Shown: positions 51,235-61,236, counted from the stretch's first letter. The stretch is DNA of 61,280 nt from Nostoc sp. FACHB-110 (GCF_014697425.1 NZ_JACJRU010000046.1:1-61280); one strand, 5' to 3'. Translations and numbers: made by a program. The notes: generated from the sequence alone by a model not told the origin.

Positions 51235-51858
51235 TCACAGTAGATATAGTAATCCGAACAAAATTATCCAAATTACGTCTACAAAGTGCCAGTATATTTC
51301 TGCTGCTTCAATACCGAAGTGTTTTTCGTTACTGTAGTGACCGGGAGTGCGCGATCGCCACAACACTGCCACAATTGCTAAAACACCAATAGTAACGTGC
51401 AAACCGTGGAAACCAGTCAACACATAAAACGCACTAGCAAATAAATTGGTAGTTAAACCAAATTCTAAATGTGTATATTCATACACCTGACCGCACAAGA
51501 AAATCGTACCCATAGCGGCGGTAATTGCCAACCAAATACGCATTCCTTTTGTATCGTTCTTTTTGATTGCTGTATCAGCATTGTGCATAACAAAGCTACT
51601 AGCAATCAGATTAACTGTGTTAACGCCAGGAAGTAATAATTCCAACTCTGGTGTACCTGCTGGCGGCCAGACAGGTAAAGTCGAACGAAAAGCTAAATAG
51701 GCTCCAAATAAGCCCATAAAAATCATACCTTCAGCCACCAAAAAGACAAACAAACCAAACAAACGATGGTCTGGATGTTCTTCATGATGAGCATCTGCGT
51801 GTGCAGCGTGGTGATGATTTAGCTCTGTTTTAGCTGGGTCAATAGTTTGACTTTGCAT
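51235..51858 (-). CDS. coxC: cytochrome c oxidase subunit III
   Basis: This 207-residue membrane protein has five helices in the short, bacterial form. It has a His-rich N-terminus (NHHHAAHADAHHEEHPDHRL), then GLFVFLVAEGMIFMGLFGAYLAF and FYVLTGFHGLHVTIGVLAI, the family's conserved TGFHGxHV signature, and WHFVDVIWIILF near the end. It is the third gene of coxBAC, 154 bases after coxA, with two heptamer repeats in the gap. Confidence 0.93.
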   Translation of the reverse strand: MQSQTIDPAKTELNHHHAAHADAHHEEHPDHRLFGLFVFLVAEGMIFMGLFGAYLAFRSTLPVWPPAGTPELELLLPGVNTVNLIASSFVMHNADTAIKKNDTKGMRIWLAITAAMGTIFLCGQVYEYTHLEFGLTTNLFASAFYVLTGFHGLHVTIGVLAIVAVLWRSRTPGHYSNEKHFGIEAAEIYWHFVDVIWIILFGLLYLL

Positions 51859-51871
51859 GAATTTTTTGCAG

Positions 51872-51899
51872 TATGAAGTGTGAAGTATGAAGTATGAAA
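51872..51899 (+). repeat. heptamer tandem repeat T[AG]TGAA[GA] x4
   Basis: Units TATGAAG, TGTGAAG, TATGAAG and TATGAAA lie upstream of coxC. They are the reverse-complement form of the CTTCAYA heptamers at 2632 and match those at 20509. Confidence 0.7.
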
Positions 51900-51973
51900 C
51901 AGATTTAAAAATAGGGATTAGAGGTACTTAGGCTAGAGAAAGAGTGAGGGGCTAGCTTAAAAATGCTGAGTAC

Positions 51974-52001
51974 CTAGCTCCTAGCCTCTAGTCTCTAGTC
52001 C
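51974..52001 (+). repeat. heptamer tandem repeat CTAG[CT][CT][CT] x4
   Basis: Units CTAGCTC, CTAGCCT, CTAGTCT and CTAGTCC lie in the coxA-coxC gap, a second, different STRR array in the same spacer. Confidence 0.65.
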
Positions 52002-52012
52002 CTCATTCGCCC

Positions 52013-53773
52013 TTACTCATCCTTTCCTGATGGACGCTGTTCTAAGTAAGACTCAGTTTTAGGATAGGGTTCATCAGGATCAGCGCGGAGAACTGAGTTC
52101 GGGCCAGCAGACAAAACAGGGTTGGGATCGGATAAAGGTACACCTTCGCTTGCTCTTTCCAAACCATAGTCGTAAGGGCCTGTAGCCAAAACTGGGGTTC
52201 CCTCAAAATTCTCAATTGCTGGAGGAGAGGTTGTCATCCACTCTAAGGTAAGTGCGCGCCAAGGATTATTACCAGCTTTCTCACCGTACATCCAACTCGA
52301 AACGGCGTTGATAATGAAGGGAATTGTGGAAACGGCCAAAATGTAAGAACCGTAAGTACAAATTTCATTGAGTAAGGCAAACTTGGGATCGTATTGAGCA
52401 ACGCGGCGGTTCATCCCCATCATCCCTAGCTTGTGCATGGGTAAGAAGGTCATGTTCAGACCCACAATTGTCAAAGCAAAGTGAACCTTACCCCAAGTTT
52501 CATTCATCATTCTTCCCGTCATTTTGGGGAACCAATGATAAATAGCAGCAAAAATACCTAAGACGCTACCACCAAACAATACATAGTGTAGGTGGGCAAC
52601 AACAAAATAGGTGTCATGGACGTGAATGTCAAAGGGAACCGAGGCTAACATTACGCCACTAATCCCACCAATCACGAAAGTTCCGACAAAGCCAATAGCA
52701 AACAACATAGGAGTGTTGAGTTGAATTTTGCCACCCCACATTGTCGCCAACCAGCTAAAAATTTTGATCCCCGTGGGTACAGCGATGATCATTGTCATGA
52801 TCATAAAGAACATCCGCAACCAACCAGGAATGCCACTGGTAAACATATGGTGCGCCCAAACAATAAGTCCTAAAAAGCTGATAGCTAAGGACGAATAGGC
52901 GATCGCTTTATAACCAAAAATCGGTTTGCGCGAATGTACTGGTATAATTTCCGAAATTGCCCCAAAGAATGGCAAAATCATGATGTAAACTGCTGGGTGG
53001 GAATAAAACCAGAACATATGCTGGTAAACCACAGGATCGCCACCACCAGTTGGGTTAAAAAATGTCGTTCCCGCTAATAAATCAAAAGCCAGCAAAATCA
53101 ATCCGGCGGCTAATACAGGAGTTGATACCAAAACCAGCGCGGAAGTAGCAAACATCGCCCAACAAAATAGAGGCATTTGATGTACTCCCATACTGGGAAT
53201 TCGCATCCGCAGTAAGGTCACAAGAAAATTTATCGCCCCTAAAATTGACGACGTACCCAACAGCAAAACGCTGATAATCCAGATGGCTTCACCTACTTGG
53301 CCTGTCACCAAACTCAAAGGCGGGTAAGAAGTCCAACCGGCATCTGGCGCATCACCCACGGCTAAACTAGCCACGAGCATTAAACCACCAGGGGGAATCA
53401 TCCAGAACGCTACAGCATTCAACCTGGGGAATGCCATATCTTTTGCCCCAATCATCAAAGGGATCAAAAAGTTAGCAAATCCCGCACCTGCTGGCACAAT
53501 CCACAAGAAAATCATGATTGTGGCGTGCAGAGTAAACAGGCTGTTATATACCTCTGGAGTGACAAAATCTACTTCAGGAGTACGTAGTTCTGTCCGGACT
53601 AAATCGGCTAAAACACCGCCGATGCAGTAAAAAATGAAGGAAGTAACGAGGTATTGAATCCCAATTACTTTGTGATCAGTGTTAAAGCTAAAGTAGTCTT
53701 GCCATTTTCGCACCCCAGGCTCCTCAATCCGAGCCGGGATATTGGCAGTTTCTTGTATTTGAGCTTGTGTCAT
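52013..53773 (-). CDS. coxA: cytochrome c oxidase subunit I
   Basis: This 586-residue heme-copper oxidase subunit has 12 helices and holds heme a and the heme a3-CuB centre. Visible ligands: His in FTLHATIMIFLW (low-spin heme), MFWFYSHPAVYIMILPFFG (CuB His and the crosslinked Tyr), AHHMFTSG (two CuB His) and DTYFVVAHLHYVLFGG (heme a3 and heme a His). It reduces O2 to water in the cytoplasmic or thylakoid membrane. ATG 53773 follows AGGAG closely. Confidence 0.96.
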   Translation of the reverse strand: MTQAQIQETANIPARIEEPGVRKWQDYFSFNTDHKVIGIQYLVTSFIFYCIGGVLADLVRTELRTPEVDFVTPEVYNSLFTLHATIMIFLWIVPAGAGFANFLIPLMIGAKDMAFPRLNAVAFWMIPPGGLMLVASLAVGDAPDAGWTSYPPLSLVTGQVGEAIWIISVLLLGTSSILGAINFLVTLLRMRIPSMGVHQMPLFCWAMFATSALVLVSTPVLAAGLILLAFDLLAGTTFFNPTGGGDPVVYQHMFWFYSHPAVYIMILPFFGAISEIIPVHSRKPIFGYKAIAYSSLAISFLGLIVWAHHMFTSGIPGWLRMFFMIMTMIIAVPTGIKIFSWLATMWGGKIQLNTPMLFAIGFVGTFVIGGISGVMLASVPFDIHVHDTYFVVAHLHYVLFGGSVLGIFAAIYHWFPKMTGRMMNETWGKVHFALTIVGLNMTFLPMHKLGMMGMNRRVAQYDPKFALLNEICTYGSYILAVSTIPFIINAVSSWMYGEKAGNNPWRALTLEWMTTSPPAIENFEGTPVLATGPYDYGLERASEGVPLSDPNPVLSAGPNSVLRADPDEPYPKTESYLEQRPSGKDE

Positions 53774-53801
53774 AGGAGTTAGTTATTCAGTTATCAGTTG
53801 T

Positions 53802-53843
53802 CAGTGAACAGTTATCAACCTGTTAACAGATAACTGTTCACTG
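53802..53843. promoter_or_regulatory. 15-bp inverted repeat between coxB and coxA
   Basis: CAGTGAACAGTTATC (53802-53816) and GATAACTGTTCACTG (53829-53843) are exact reverse complements with a 12-base loop. CAGTTAT-type heptamers lie just beside it (53788 onward). In the operon RNA it would be a strong hairpin between two cistrons, suited to stabilising or partly terminating the transcript. Confidence 0.6.
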
Positions 53844-53852
53844 TTGACTGAA

Positions 53853-54890
53853 CTAATGGTGAACTTGATGAAGGATTTCTGGCTGAATTCCCATATCCTT
53901 GGTGTAAGGGGCGAGGAATTCATCAGGAGATAAATCTGCTGGGTTGACAGCAACTGCTTTATTCAAGGTTTCATGACTTGCGACCAGCTGTTCCTGCATC
54001 CATTTCTCAAATGCTGCGGGAGTTTCCACCACAACTTGACTTCTCATTGCACCGTGGTAGGGGCCGCAAAGTTCAGCACAAATTAAGGTATAGTCACCGG
54101 CTGTTTTAGGTGTGAAGCGAATCTCAGTTTGTCTGCCGGGGATCGCATCTTGTTTCAAACGGAATTCTGGCACCCAAAAAGCATGAATCACATCATTCGC
54201 GGTCATATTGATTTGTACTTCCCGCCCGATGGGAACGTGCAGTTCACCTGTGGTTACACCTGTTTCTGGATAGGTAAATAACCAGGCATATTGTAGACCT
54301 GTAACGTTGACTAACAATTCGGGTGGTTGACCTGCTTTATCTGGGCTAGAGCCGATACTGGGAGCCACGCTACCTACACCAGGAGCATCTTGATGTTGGG
54401 GAATTTGGTCAGTATTGCGGACTTCAGCAGTGGCTGGGTCTTGCGCTTGAGCATCGCTTAAGGTGGCAGCAATCGCCGATCCCGGCATTGTCATCGAACT
54501 TTGAGCCATTGGCGCGTTGTGACCTGCATGGGGATCAAAGCCACCGATGTCGTTATAAACTTCAAAACTATAGACAGAAATACCGATGACAATAATGGCG
54601 GGGATTGCTGTCCAGAGAATTTCTAAAGGTACATTGCCTTCCACTGGTGGCCCGTCTTGGCGATCGCCAGGGCGGCGGCGGTATTTAATTACACAGTAGA
54701 TTAAAACACCTTCAACAATCAAAAATATACCTGTAGATACGGTCATCATGGAGTTGAATAGACCATCCACTAAGACGGCTTCATCCGAGGCGGCTGTTGG
54801 CAACAGACCGTGATTTTGACCGTACCAAATGCTGACTAGCGTTAGTACGATGCCAATCAGTAATGTCCAGATTGAACTTGGAATTTTCAC
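53853..54890 (-). CDS. coxB: cytochrome c oxidase subunit II
   Basis: This 345-residue subunit receives electrons from cytochrome c or plastocyanin through CuA. Two N-terminal helices (SIWTLLIGIVLTLVSIWYG and MMTVSTGIFLIVEGVLIYCV) anchor a lumenal cupredoxin domain. The CuA ligands are in HAFWVPEFRLK and CAELCGPYHGAM. A roughly 70-residue Ala/Gln/Pro-rich insertion (HAGHNAPMAQSSMTMPGSA onward) separates the second helix region from the cupredoxin domain. The start is GTG at 54890. It is first in the operon. Confidence 0.94.
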   Translation of the reverse strand: MKIPSSIWTLLIGIVLTLVSIWYGQNHGLLPTAASDEAVLVDGLFNSMMTVSTGIFLIVEGVLIYCVIKYRRRPGDRQDGPPVEGNVPLEILWTAIPAIIVIGISVYSFEVYNDIGGFDPHAGHNAPMAQSSMTMPGSAIAATLSDAQAQDPATAEVRNTDQIPQHQDAPGVGSVAPSIGSSPDKAGQPPELLVNVTGLQYAWLFTYPETGVTTGELHVPIGREVQINMTANDVIHAFWVPEFRLKQDAIPGRQTEIRFTPKTAGDYTLICAELCGPYHGAMRSQVVVETPAAFEKWMQEQLVASHETLNKAVAVNPADLSPDEFLAPYTKDMGIQPEILHQVHH

Positions 54891-55290
54891 GGCTTACTTA
54901 CACTAATTGACTACGTTTTCTCGAAGCTACTCACTTACTAAGGTAGTCTAGGCCATTAAACATAGGGCGAAATGGTCTGAAATTTTTATTAATTTTTTCG
55001 ACGACTTTACTAATTCTGAGTACAAGAGATTTATTAGATACTGCCAAGGATAGATGCTAGTGACAGGAAAAATTTAAGAAAAAATTTAGGTTATTCAATT
55101 AATTTGCAATTAAAAACTCAAACATCTTGAAAATTACCTAAAGCTTCAGAGCAAACATATCTGAAGTGGTTCAAAGTGTAAGTAAAAGCCCATCTTAAAA
55201 CCTGCCATATACGCTAGGGTGGAGATGGGTTGGTACGAAAAAAATCAAAATTTTAAGAAGCCCTACCAACAGCGGCATAAGGAATCGTTC
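54891..55290. other. divergent promoter region between coxB and ctaA
   Basis: It lies between coxBAC (-) and ctaA-ctaB (+) and must hold promoters for both. It is AT-rich, with A/T runs near 55070-55090. No extra gene or confident binding site is recognised. Confidence 0.5.
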
Positions 55291-56274
55291 ATGAACGAAT
55301 TTGTCCTCAAACAACAAAATGAAACGGCACTAGAGCAGCAAAAACCAAAGGAAATGATTCGTCGCTTGGTGTGGAGGATGTGTATAGCTACCTTGATTTT
55401 GATGGCTATCGGCTCTGCCACCCGAGTGATGAATGCTGGACTTGCTTGCCCAGATTGGCCGTTATGCTACGGGGAACTAGTACCAGCCAAACAAATGAAT
55501 CTCCAAGTTTTTTTGGAGTGGTTTCACCGCTTAGATGCAGGTTTGATTGGAGTGAGCGCGATCGCACTGTCTGGTTTATCTTGGTGGTATCGGCGTTCCT
55601 TACCTGTCTGGCTACCTTGGGCGGCGACATTTGCCCTGTTTTTGATTGTATTTCAAGGCGTTTTGGGCGGTCTGACTGTGACTGAGCTATTGCGGTTTGA
55701 TATTGTCACTGCCCATTTGGGAACCGCATTGTTGTTTTTCACTACTCTGTTAGTTGTCGGTACGGCTTTGGCTCCCTATCAGGGAACTGGCAATGTGGGT
55801 AAGTTACCTTGGATAGGCTTAACGGCATCTGTTTTGGTGTATTTACAAAGTCTTTTGGGGGCTGTAGTTGGCTCTCGTTGGGCATTACATCAATGCTTTG
55901 GTACTGCCGAACTGTGCAATGTCATGTACGGTCACATTTTTGGCTTAGTACCGCCGACTGTGGCAACTTTGGCAGTAGTTTTGATTGCTTGGCGAACTCC
56001 AGCTTTACATCCAGCTTTGCGGCGACTGGCAAATATGGCTGGTGGTTTGTTGATTTTACAAATCCTGTTGGGAGTTGCTACTTTTAGATTGCATCTGCAA
56101 GTCGAGCCTTTAACTGTCTCGCACCAAGCTGTCGGTGCAGCTTTGCTTGGTACTTTGGTGGGTTTTACTGTTCTAGCATGGCGTGATTGGGCAGCTAGCC
56201 GTGAAATCAATGCTTTGTCTGTAAGTTTTGCTCAGAATGCTATCAACACCACCGCTAATGGCTCGAATCTATAA
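55291..56274 (+). CDS. ctaA: heme A synthase
   Basis: This 327-residue, eight-helix membrane protein oxidises heme O to heme A. Conserved His-containing segments are visible: EWFHRLDAGLIG, VTAHLGTALLFF, QCFGTAELCNVMYGHIFGL and VSHQAVGAALLG. ACPDWPLCYGE near the N-terminus is the usual loop-1 Cys pair. ATG 55291 has AAGGA upstream; a frame from 55219 is open but not conserved. It supplies cofactor for the divergently encoded oxidase. Confidence 0.9.
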   Translation: MNEFVLKQQNETALEQQKPKEMIRRLVWRMCIATLILMAIGSATRVMNAGLACPDWPLCYGELVPAKQMNLQVFLEWFHRLDAGLIGVSAIALSGLSWWYRRSLPVWLPWAATFALFLIVFQGVLGGLTVTELLRFDIVTAHLGTALLFFTTLLVVGTALAPYQGTGNVGKLPWIGLTASVLVYLQSLLGAVVGSRWALHQCFGTAELCNVMYGHIFGLVPPTVATLAVVLIAWRTPALHPALRRLANMAGGLLILQILLGVATFRLHLQVEPLTVSHQAVGAALLGTLVGFTVLAWRDWAASREINALSVSFAQNAINTTANGSNL

Positions 56275-56629
56275 CTCAATCATACCCTGGGGAATTTTAG
56301 ATTGGGAATTGGAAATTGTAAAACAGTTTTTTAACACTCTGTTGAGCAATTCATCTTGCACAATCATTTTTCCAGTTGGTCTGAGATTTGTGGTAAAACT
56401 GATGCGATCGCTACGATGACTAATGACTAATGGTGATAGACATTAGCCATTAGTCATTTGGTAATTAATCGCAATTGACATCATATCTGGGCCGCTTAAT
56501 TTCCCTATTCCCTAGCATCAACTCTTCAAATCGGGAAATAGCCAAGTTAAGAATTTCAACCCCAGTGAAAGCAGTCTGGATTCAACAAACTGCAAATAAA
56601 TTATTGACAAGTAAGGAAATAGAACCAAG
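56275..56629. other. ctaA-ctaB spacer with an inverted repeat
   Basis: AATGACTAATGG (56422-56433) and CCATTAGTCATT (56447-56458) are exact reverse complements with a 13-base loop, partly made of ACTAATG heptamers. No gene is supported in the spacer. Confidence 0.5.
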
Positions 56630-57583
56630 ATGATTGAGACTAATGTCTCTCGCCACCACCAAACCTTCCTTCAGGTAATTCAAAGTTATTACCAGCTAAC
56701 CAAACCACGTATTATTCCTTTGCTATTAATTACCACCGCAGGAAGTATGTGGGTTGCAGCTAAAGGACAAGTAGACCCATTACTATTATTCGTCACTCTG
56801 ACTGGTGGTACTTTAGCGGCTGCTAGCGCCCAGACGATTAATTGTATTTATGACCGAGATATTGATTACGATATGGAACGGACGCGCCACCGTCCGATGC
56901 CTTCTGGAAGAGTACAGCCACGAGATGCCCTGATTTTTGCGATCGCATTGGCTGTGTTGTCTTTTACTCTACTGACAGTATTCGCTAATTTATTAGCTGC
57001 TTGCCTGGCATTTTCGGGCATTGTTTTTTATGTATTGGTTTACACCCATTGGTTAAAACGCCACAGCACCCAAAATATTGTGATTGGGGGTGCGGCTGGG
57101 GCAATTCCGGCATTAGTTGGCTGGGCAGCTGTGACTGATACTTTAAGCTGGGCTGCATGGTTAATTTTTGCGATCGTCTTTTTGTGGACACCGCCACATT
57201 TTTGGGCGTTAGCATTAATGATTCGGGATGATTACGCCAAAGTGGGAATACCTATGCTACCAGTGATTGCTGGGGCGACAGTTACAGTCAAGCAAATTTG
57301 GTATTACACCCTCGTGACAGTGGTTGCAACACTGTTATTATTTTATCCCTTGCACGCTAGTGGGATTGTGTATGCTGCGATCGCGGCTGGTTTAGGTGGC
57401 TTATTTATCCGCAAATCTTGGTGTTTATTACAGCAGCCAGAAGACCGCACTGTAGCTAGAGAAGTGTTTCTTTTCTCTATTTCTTACATGATGCTGTTAT
57501 GTTTAGCGATGGTGATTGATAGCCTGCCAATTACCCATCGTTTGGTGAGTACACTCATTACCCAGCTACACTTATTTAGCTAA
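56630..57583 (+). CDS. ctaB: protoheme IX farnesyltransferase (heme O synthase)
   Basis: This 317-residue UbiA-family prenyltransferase with nine helices adds farnesyl to protoheme. The prenyl-diphosphate/Mg motifs are NCIYDRDIDYDMERTRHRPM (first Asp-rich motif) and RDDYAKVGIPMLP (second). It also has the YQLTKPRIIPLLLITTAG start. It follows ctaA on the same strand and gives the substrate for it. Confidence 0.95.
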   Translation: MIETNVSRHHQTFLQVIQSYYQLTKPRIIPLLLITTAGSMWVAAKGQVDPLLLFVTLTGGTLAAASAQTINCIYDRDIDYDMERTRHRPMPSGRVQPRDALIFAIALAVLSFTLLTVFANLLAACLAFSGIVFYVLVYTHWLKRHSTQNIVIGGAAGAIPALVGWAAVTDTLSWAAWLIFAIVFLWTPPHFWALALMIRDDYAKVGIPMLPVIAGATVTVKQIWYYTLVTVVATLLLFYPLHASGIVYAAIAAGLGGLFIRKSWCLLQQPEDRTVAREVFLFSISYMMLLCLAMVIDSLPITHRLVSTLITQLHLFS

Positions 57584-57770
57584 AGCACTGTTATCTTTTG
57601 CCAACTATAGAGATAAAGCATCACTAATTCAGCGTCACTATCAAGGTGTTTGAGCAAACCTCAAGCACCTTTTAGTTTTCAGATTGATGACGGTCTTATA
57701 TTATGCGTAAATCACGTAGCTCACTTCTCAAAGCAGTAAGGGTGAAACTATCAATTGTTACAAACTAAAA

Positions 57771-60008
57771 ATGAAATCGCTATTAAAAAAATCCAGATTA
57801 TTAGTATTTTTTGTAACCAGTATTATATTTTGTGGCTGCTCAATTCCTAGCTATGCAATGGGAACGCTCAATCATCACCCTAAATTGACATTTGCTGATT
57901 ACTATGTAAACAGAAGGCAGACTGAGATTGTGACTATGACCACAGAAAAAAAATTTAATTATCCAGATGCTCGCAAAAGCGAACAAGTAGATAACTATCA
58001 CGGCACTGTAGTCGCCGATCCTTACCGTTGGTTAGAAAATTCAGACTCAGATGAAACCAAAGCTTGGATTGAGGCAGAAAACAAAATTACTTTTGATTTT
58101 TTAAAAAAAATTAAAGCGAGAGATAAAATTAAAAAACGCTTAACTAAAATTTGGGATTATGAAAAGTATTCGACACCTTTTAAAGAAGGCGATCGCTACT
58201 TTTATTTCAAAAATAACGGTCTGCAGAATCAAAGCGTCTTATATACATTAAAATCCCTCGATGCAGAACCAAAAGTTTTACTCGATCCTAATACACTTTC
58301 TAGCGATGGTACTGTTGCTTTATCAGGACTATCGATTAGTGACAATGGCAAATTTTTAGCTTATAGTTTTTCGACTTCTGGTTCTGATTGGCAAGAATGG
58401 AAAGTCCGGGATATTGAAACAGGTAAAGATTTAGCAGACCATCTCCAGTGGATTAAATTTTCTGGTACTTCTTGGACATCTGACAATCAAGGATTTTTTT
58501 ACAGTCGTTATGACCAACCCAATGCTCAAACTAAATTAGCAGAGGTCAACTACTATCAAAAGCTTTATTATCACAAATTAGGTACTTCTCAAGCTGAAGA
58601 CATTTTAATTTATCATCGTGCTGATGAAAAAGAGTGGGGCTTTAGTGGCAATGTCACGGAAGATGGACGCTATTTAATAATTTCCGTTTCCTTGGGAACT
58701 GATAGTAGAAATTTAGTCTTCTATAAAGATTTAACAAATTCTCAAGCTGAAGTGACGGAACTCATTAGTGAGTTTGAAGCAGACTATGGATTTATTGAGA
58801 GAGATGATAACGTTTTTTATTTTCGCACTAATTTAAATGCTCCCCGTGGCAAAGTGATTGCCATTGATATTACTAATCCTGACAAATCAGCTTGGCAAGA
58901 AATTATTCCCGAATGTGAAGCCACCTTAGAAGGTGTAAATATTCTGAATAATCAATTTGTGGCAATTTATCTTAAAGATGCGCGATCGCAAATTAAAATT
59001 TTTGACCTCAAAGGTGCATTTGTCCGCGAGATAGAATTGCCTGGTGTTGGTTCAGTAGGTGGCTTTGGTGGTAAACGCCATGATACAGAAACTTTTTATA
59101 GTTTTACTAGTTTTACAACCCCAGGCACAATTTATCGCTACAACATAGTGACAGGAAAAAGTGAACTATTCCGCCAACCTCAGGTAGGCTTTAACCCTGA
59201 TGATTATGAAACAAGGCAAGTATTTTATCACAGCAAAGATGGTACAAAAGTGCCAATGTTTATTACCCACAAAAAGGGTATTAAGTTAGATGGAAATAAC
59301 CCGACTTATCTTTATAGTTATGGTGGGTTTAATGTTTCTATTTCTCCGACTTTTTCGATGAGTATGTTGGTATGGATGGAGATGGGTGGTGTTTATGCTA
59401 TTCCCAATATTCGCGGTGGGGGAGAATATGGTGAAGAATGGCATCAAGCGGGAATGAAACAGAAAAAACAAAATGTTTTTGATGACTTTATTGCCGCAGC
59501 AGAATGGCTAATTGCTAATAAGTATACAAAACCTGCCAAACTAGCGATCGCAGGTGGTAGTAATGGTGGTTTATTAGTAGGTGCTTGTATGACACAACGC
59601 CCTGATTTATTTGGTGCAGCTTTACCAGCAGTCGGTGTCATGGATATGTTGCGCTTCCCCAAATTCACCATCGGCTGGGCTTGGACTACAGAGTATGGTT
59701 CACCAGATAATGCTAAAGATTTCCCAACTCTTTATGCTTATTCGCCCTTACATAATCTCAAAGCTAATACCACTTATCCTGCTACTTTAATTACTACCGC
59801 AGATCACGACGATCGCGTAGTTCCTGCCCACAGTTTTAAATTTGCTGCTGCTTTACAAGCTGCCCATCAAGGTGATGCACCAGTATTAATTAGAATTGAA
59901 ACCAAAGCTGGACATGGTACAGGTAAACCCACAACTAAAATCATCGAAGAAACTGCCGATAAGTTGGCTTTTTTGGTGCAGACTTTAGATATCACAGTTG
60001 CAAATTAG
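57771..60008 (+). CDS. prolyl oligopeptidase (S9A), probably exported
   Basis: This 745-residue serine peptidase cleaves after Pro in short peptides. An N-terminal signal region ends in FCGC, a possible lipoprotein site at Cys23. The mature part begins YPDARKSEQVDNYHGTVVAD PYRWLE, then a seven-blade propeller, then the alpha/beta-hydrolase domain. The catalytic triad is visible: Ser597 in GGSNGG, Asp in DHDDRVVP (residues 678-685) and His715 in KAGHGTGKPT. An internal Met before TTEKKFNYPDA could give a cytosolic form. Confidence 0.92.
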   Translation: MKSLLKKSRLLVFFVTSIIFCGCSIPSYAMGTLNHHPKLTFADYYVNRRQTEIVTMTTEKKFNYPDARKSEQVDNYHGTVVADPYRWLENSDSDETKAWIEAENKITFDFLKKIKARDKIKKRLTKIWDYEKYSTPFKEGDRYFYFKNNGLQNQSVLYTLKSLDAEPKVLLDPNTLSSDGTVALSGLSISDNGKFLAYSFSTSGSDWQEWKVRDIETGKDLADHLQWIKFSGTSWTSDNQGFFYSRYDQPNAQTKLAEVNYYQKLYYHKLGTSQAEDILIYHRADEKEWGFSGNVTEDGRYLIISVSLGTDSRNLVFYKDLTNSQAEVTELISEFEADYGFIERDDNVFYFRTNLNAPRGKVIAIDITNPDKSAWQEIIPECEATLEGVNILNNQFVAIYLKDARSQIKIFDLKGAFVREIELPGVGSVGGFGGKRHDTETFYSFTSFTTPGTIYRYNIVTGKSELFRQPQVGFNPDDYETRQVFYHSKDGTKVPMFITHKKGIKLDGNNPTYLYSYGGFNVSISPTFSMSMLVWMEMGGVYAIPNIRGGGEYGEEWHQAGMKQKKQNVFDDFIAAAEWLIANKYTKPAKLAIAGGSNGGLLVGACMTQRPDLFGAALPAVGVMDMLRFPKFTIGWAWTTEYGSPDNAKDFPTLYAYSPLHNLKANTTYPATLITTADHDDRVVPAHSFKFAAALQAAHQGDAPVLIRIETKAGHGTGKPTTKIIEETADKLAFLVQTLDITVAN

Positions 60009-60054
60009 ACTTAGCATTAATGCACTTGGAATCTAAAAAATTGAGTTATCATTT

Positions 60055-60876
60055 ATGAACTTCTCAGAAGAACTGCAAAAATATTACTCACAAGAGTTAG
60101 AACTGAGAAAAAATTGGTATTCTCCCGTAGCAGATGCCTATAACAAAGGCAGACCAAACTACAATCTAGAATTAATTAATCGGGTTATAGAATTAACAAA
60201 TCTAAATCCTCGTATGAGGATTTTAGAAATAGGTTGTGGCCCAGGAAATGCAACTGTTTCATTTGCGTTGCAGGGGGTTTCTCTACTTTGTCTTGAACCC
60301 AGTCCCGCATTTTGTCAGTTAGCAAGACAAAATTGTGCCTCATATCCTAATGTTGAAATTCAACAAACATCCTTTGAAGAATGGGAGTTAGATTTAGAGA
60401 AATTTGATGTCGTTTTAGCTGCTAATTCTTTTCATTGGCTTTCACCAGCAGTGAAATACATCAAAGCTGCCGCAGCTTTAAAGGATGATGGTTATTTAAT
60501 TTTGTTGTGGAATATGACACCTCAGCCACAGTAGGAAACATACCAAATTTTAGCTGAAGTATATCAAACTTATGCACCATCACTAATGCGCTATGAAGAT
60601 GAAACATTTCAAGAAACTGTAATTAATAATTTTGGTCATCAGATTCTTACTTCAGGAATATTTCAAAATCTCCTATCAGAAATATTTAGCTGTGAACTAA
60701 ACTATCCAATTGATAATTATTTACTATTTTTAGATAGTTGTTCTCCCTATCAAACATTAGATTCAGAAATCAAAAAGCAATTATTTGCTGGATTGAAGGC
60801 AAAAATAGAAGATAACTGTGCAGGTATTATCAAAACTTCATATTTAAGTGCTTTTCACATTGCCCAAAAATCTTAG
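60055..60876 (+). pseudogene. class I SAM methyltransferase interrupted by an in-frame TAG
   Basis: The first part has the SAM-binding motif ILEIGCGPGNATVSFAL (about residues 59-75), CLEPSPAFCQLA and VVLAANSFHWLSP, and stops at TAG 60532-60534 after MTPQPQ. The same frame then continues without interruption for 114 codons (ETYQILAEVYQTYAPSLMRY to AFHIAQKS), matching the C-terminal half expected of such enzymes. So one nonsense change has split a gene of about 273 codons. Either it is a recent pseudogene or an internal start (for example ATG 60586) makes a second piece. Confidence 0.8.
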
Positions 60877-61089
60877 ACAAAGCGCGAGTGATGCAAAAAT
60901 CCAATGACAGTAATGTGTTGGTTCGATGACAATTATTTAACTTTACACCAAGATAACTAACAGCCTCTTCCCTTGTGAGTTAAAAGTGCTGAGTAAATAT
61001 ACTAGTCGCTCTTGGATGCAAGACTCGGGAAATACTTTTAATTGTGACTATAGATGTCTAACGGCTAATATGATTGTAACGAAAATTAA

Positions 61090-61224
61090 TTAATAGCTGA
61101 ACAAGCACTCATTGATTTAATTTTTATTTCGAGTATTCTTCAGCATGAGACTTGGCTATTTGGCTATGACTTTATACCAATTAAAAATGAAGCTGCATAT
61201 AATGGAGAAAAGCAAACTTGGTAA
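61090..61224 (+). pseudogene. fragment of an unidentified gene
   Basis: An open frame without start codon reads AEQALIDLIF through QHETWLFGYDFIPIKNEAA and ends GEKQTW before TAA. The composition looks like protein, but the 5' part is missing. I do not recognise the family. Confidence 0.35.
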
Positions 61225-61236
61225 GTTAACCCAACC

